From NCBI GenBank assembly GCA_963277665.1, contig OY728165.1, forward strand, positions 1,760,462,772 to 1,760,526,771: a stretch of DNA of 64,000 nt. Direction: 5' to 3'. Positions within the stretch are counted from its first letter, which is position 1, and each line of letters opens with the position of its first letter. The notes under the pieces are model-generated. The model had not been told where the DNA came from and did not search any database. It was given only the letters and a program-made list of their open reading frames with translations. Positions 62,251 through 64,000 of this stretch are shown here, one piece after another. Source of the stretch: Viscum album. Its lineage: Eukaryota > Streptophyta > Magnoliopsida > Santalales > Viscaceae. The translations under genes were made by a program, and so were the position numbers.

Positions 62251-64000
62251 CTTGTGTTTCATTTCCACAGGTTATGAATAACGGTTTTAAGTATGGATAA
62301 AAAAGGTTTATATCATAATGGGAGAAGATGAAGATATTTCACTCGATTATATGTTTTTATTATAGGTTTCCAATTTCAAAAAACAATTAAAGTCCATGGA
62401 AAGTAATTCTACATTGTAATAAATATACAATTAAAAGAATATACTATCTATCTTTGTAAACCCTATGTCATTATAAATATTTTATTAAAGGGAGGTATAT
62501 ATTTTCTAATATGTTAATTGATTTGGATGAAATTAAACACATATAAATAATTTAATATTGTGCTATTAGTTTGAGATGATCATTCTCTATCATGCTATCA
62601 TATCGAGTACATTGAAAAGAATTAACTATTCACCATGTTCTTATATTTTAAATAGGATTTCTAATACATTGATTGAACCTTTAGAAATTTTGATCAAAGA
62701 ATTTCATTGAGTAATCCTTTGAGTTGATAGCACATAATTGGAAGTATGGGGTGGTCGAACTGCCTATGATTTGAAATTTGGTGGCTTCAATAAAAACTAT
62801 TATAAATAATCTAGGATTTTTATGCTATGATATAGTGAGGTTATTATAATGGATGATATGGTTTCTAGCCATGCCATATAATATATTTATAAATGGATGG
62901 GGTTTGGATAAAGCCATCAAGATTTTTTTTTCTTATTTGAAGATAATAATTCTTTTTCTGTGTAGAGTGGGACATCAATCGTAGAAGGTAAACTCTCATA
63001 TGGGATGTGTTGTGGTTTTGATGATGGTGGTTTTCTTATTCATATGCCATTTGAAAAATGGAACTTGAATAAGTTGAAATAACATTATATTCCATAATAA
63101 TTTCCATTTGTTGTTTTGTGAAATCTAGATTTGGGTTTTAAACCTAGTATAATAGTGATGATCCACATAGGTTGGATCATGTTTCTGTCTTTTTTTTTTT
63201 AATTATATCATGACTAGGGTCTTGATCATGTGATTTTTAGGTCAGAATAATGCAACTAGAATCCGGTATATTATTTAGTTATAGTTCTAATAATAAAATT
63301 TGTACACCTTGATATAAGGATGCCAAAATATTTTTTAAAAAATATTCATCATTTATGTAAGATTGGAATTCCGTGGAGTAGTCAACTATATGTTGTTTGA
63401 CATAAAATTTGACAAATAGTATTATGAAATTAGTGGGGTAGTATTTTTTGAGCTCTGTATTGGTGAGAGAAATATAATTATAGGGTCATTCCAGATAATT
63501 ATAGGAATAGATCGTGAGATCTATTTTGTTGTGGTTGATGTGAATTTGACTGTTATGATAACATGATGAACCAATGATAGTACCCTAATTTATAATTTCT
63601 TAAATGTGTTAGAAGTGTTGTGGTAAAATAGTAATATATTTTAAATCCTATGTCTTGAGTTTCGATAGGTTTAGTATCATATCTTTGAAATAAATATTAC
63701 AGGTGCATTGGTAATTTTTAAATTCAACACATACATTTAAATAAAGAATCTCTAGTGGAAGTGGGTCATGGGTTATTTAATTTTCACTATTCCTTATTAT
63801 GTAGAAGAAGTTTTAAGGTTGGTAGATGCAAATATAATGTTTTTTTTGGATCAATATGTTTCATATAGATTATGAATTTTTTATTTACAAGATAGTTTAA
63901 TTGAATATTAGTGATTCTATATGTAATTATGATGGTTACAATGACCATAAATTGGGTTTTGTGATTTTAAATGAGGCTTGGTTTGTATCTTAATGTTTTT
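62251..64000. other. AT-rich end of window, nothing recognised
   Basis: If C2 is a 5' LTR, leader and gag of a plus-strand element should start here, but no gag motif is readable. A T-run near 63190 is the only simple repeat of note. Confidence 0.4.

Noticed and set aside
1..64000. tRNA, rRNA or organellar gene insertions
   Set aside because: I looked for conserved tRNA box A/B text, rRNA cores and GC-richer organelle-like blocks and found none; the only GC-rich piece (30402-30930) does not resemble them.
1..64000. A previously undescribed functional system
   Set aside because: All interpretable coding text is decayed retroelement sequence; nothing suggests an active cluster of host genes.

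Overview
The window looks like a stretch of very old repetitive DNA from a plant nuclear genome. It is strongly AT-rich and poor in CpG, and I find no credible host gene. Every protein similarity I can read belongs to a retroelement, mainly a Ty3/gypsy chromovirus of Tekay/Del type: gag with a zinc knuckle, then protease, reverse transcriptase (RT), RNase H and integrase with a C-terminal GPF region, and in one copy a chromodomain-like tail. All copies carry stops, frameshifts and lost catalytic residues. The long LTRs and deep decay suit a large plant genome that removes dead elements slowly; the species cannot be told from this sequence.

Layout. 1-3.7 kb: featureless AT-rich DNA with a possible LTR promoter. 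3.7-9.7 kb: a minus-strand LTR followed by the integrase and RNase H end of a minus-strand element. 9.713-21.915 kb: a complete plus-strand Tekay-like element (LTR, gag, pol, polypurine tract, LTR) nested inside the RNase H region of that minus-strand element; its 3' LTR holds a 5'-truncated LINE (about 18.80-19.91 kb). 21.7-30.4 kb: the rest of the minus-strand element (RNase H, RT, protease, gag, leader), present twice as a diverged tandem duplication with a period near 4.35 kb. The duplicated segment starts inside the 3' LTR of the nested element, so the order of events can be read. 30.40-30.93 kb: a GC- and CpG-rich island unlike anything around it. 31-40 kb: another minus-strand LTR, gag-pol without integrase, and another LTR, so LTR and internal segments alternate in a chain.

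40-52 kb: a second, plus-strand family (called B here) as two long repeats around an almost non-coding interior; its right copy is interrupted by about 2 kb of unclassified DNA, and a minisatellite lies at 46.2-46.5 kb. 52.3-62.3 kb: two plus-strand LTR-like copies (C1, C2) related to the minus-strand LTRs, about 1 kb apart. 62.3-64 kb: no recognisable feature.

Nothing here works as a gene system today. The value of the window is its record of nested insertion, tandem duplication and the short repeats and palindromes inside the LTRs. Coordinates of LTR edges are estimates from reading by eye; protein calls rest on conserved motifs that I could align mentally with the known families.
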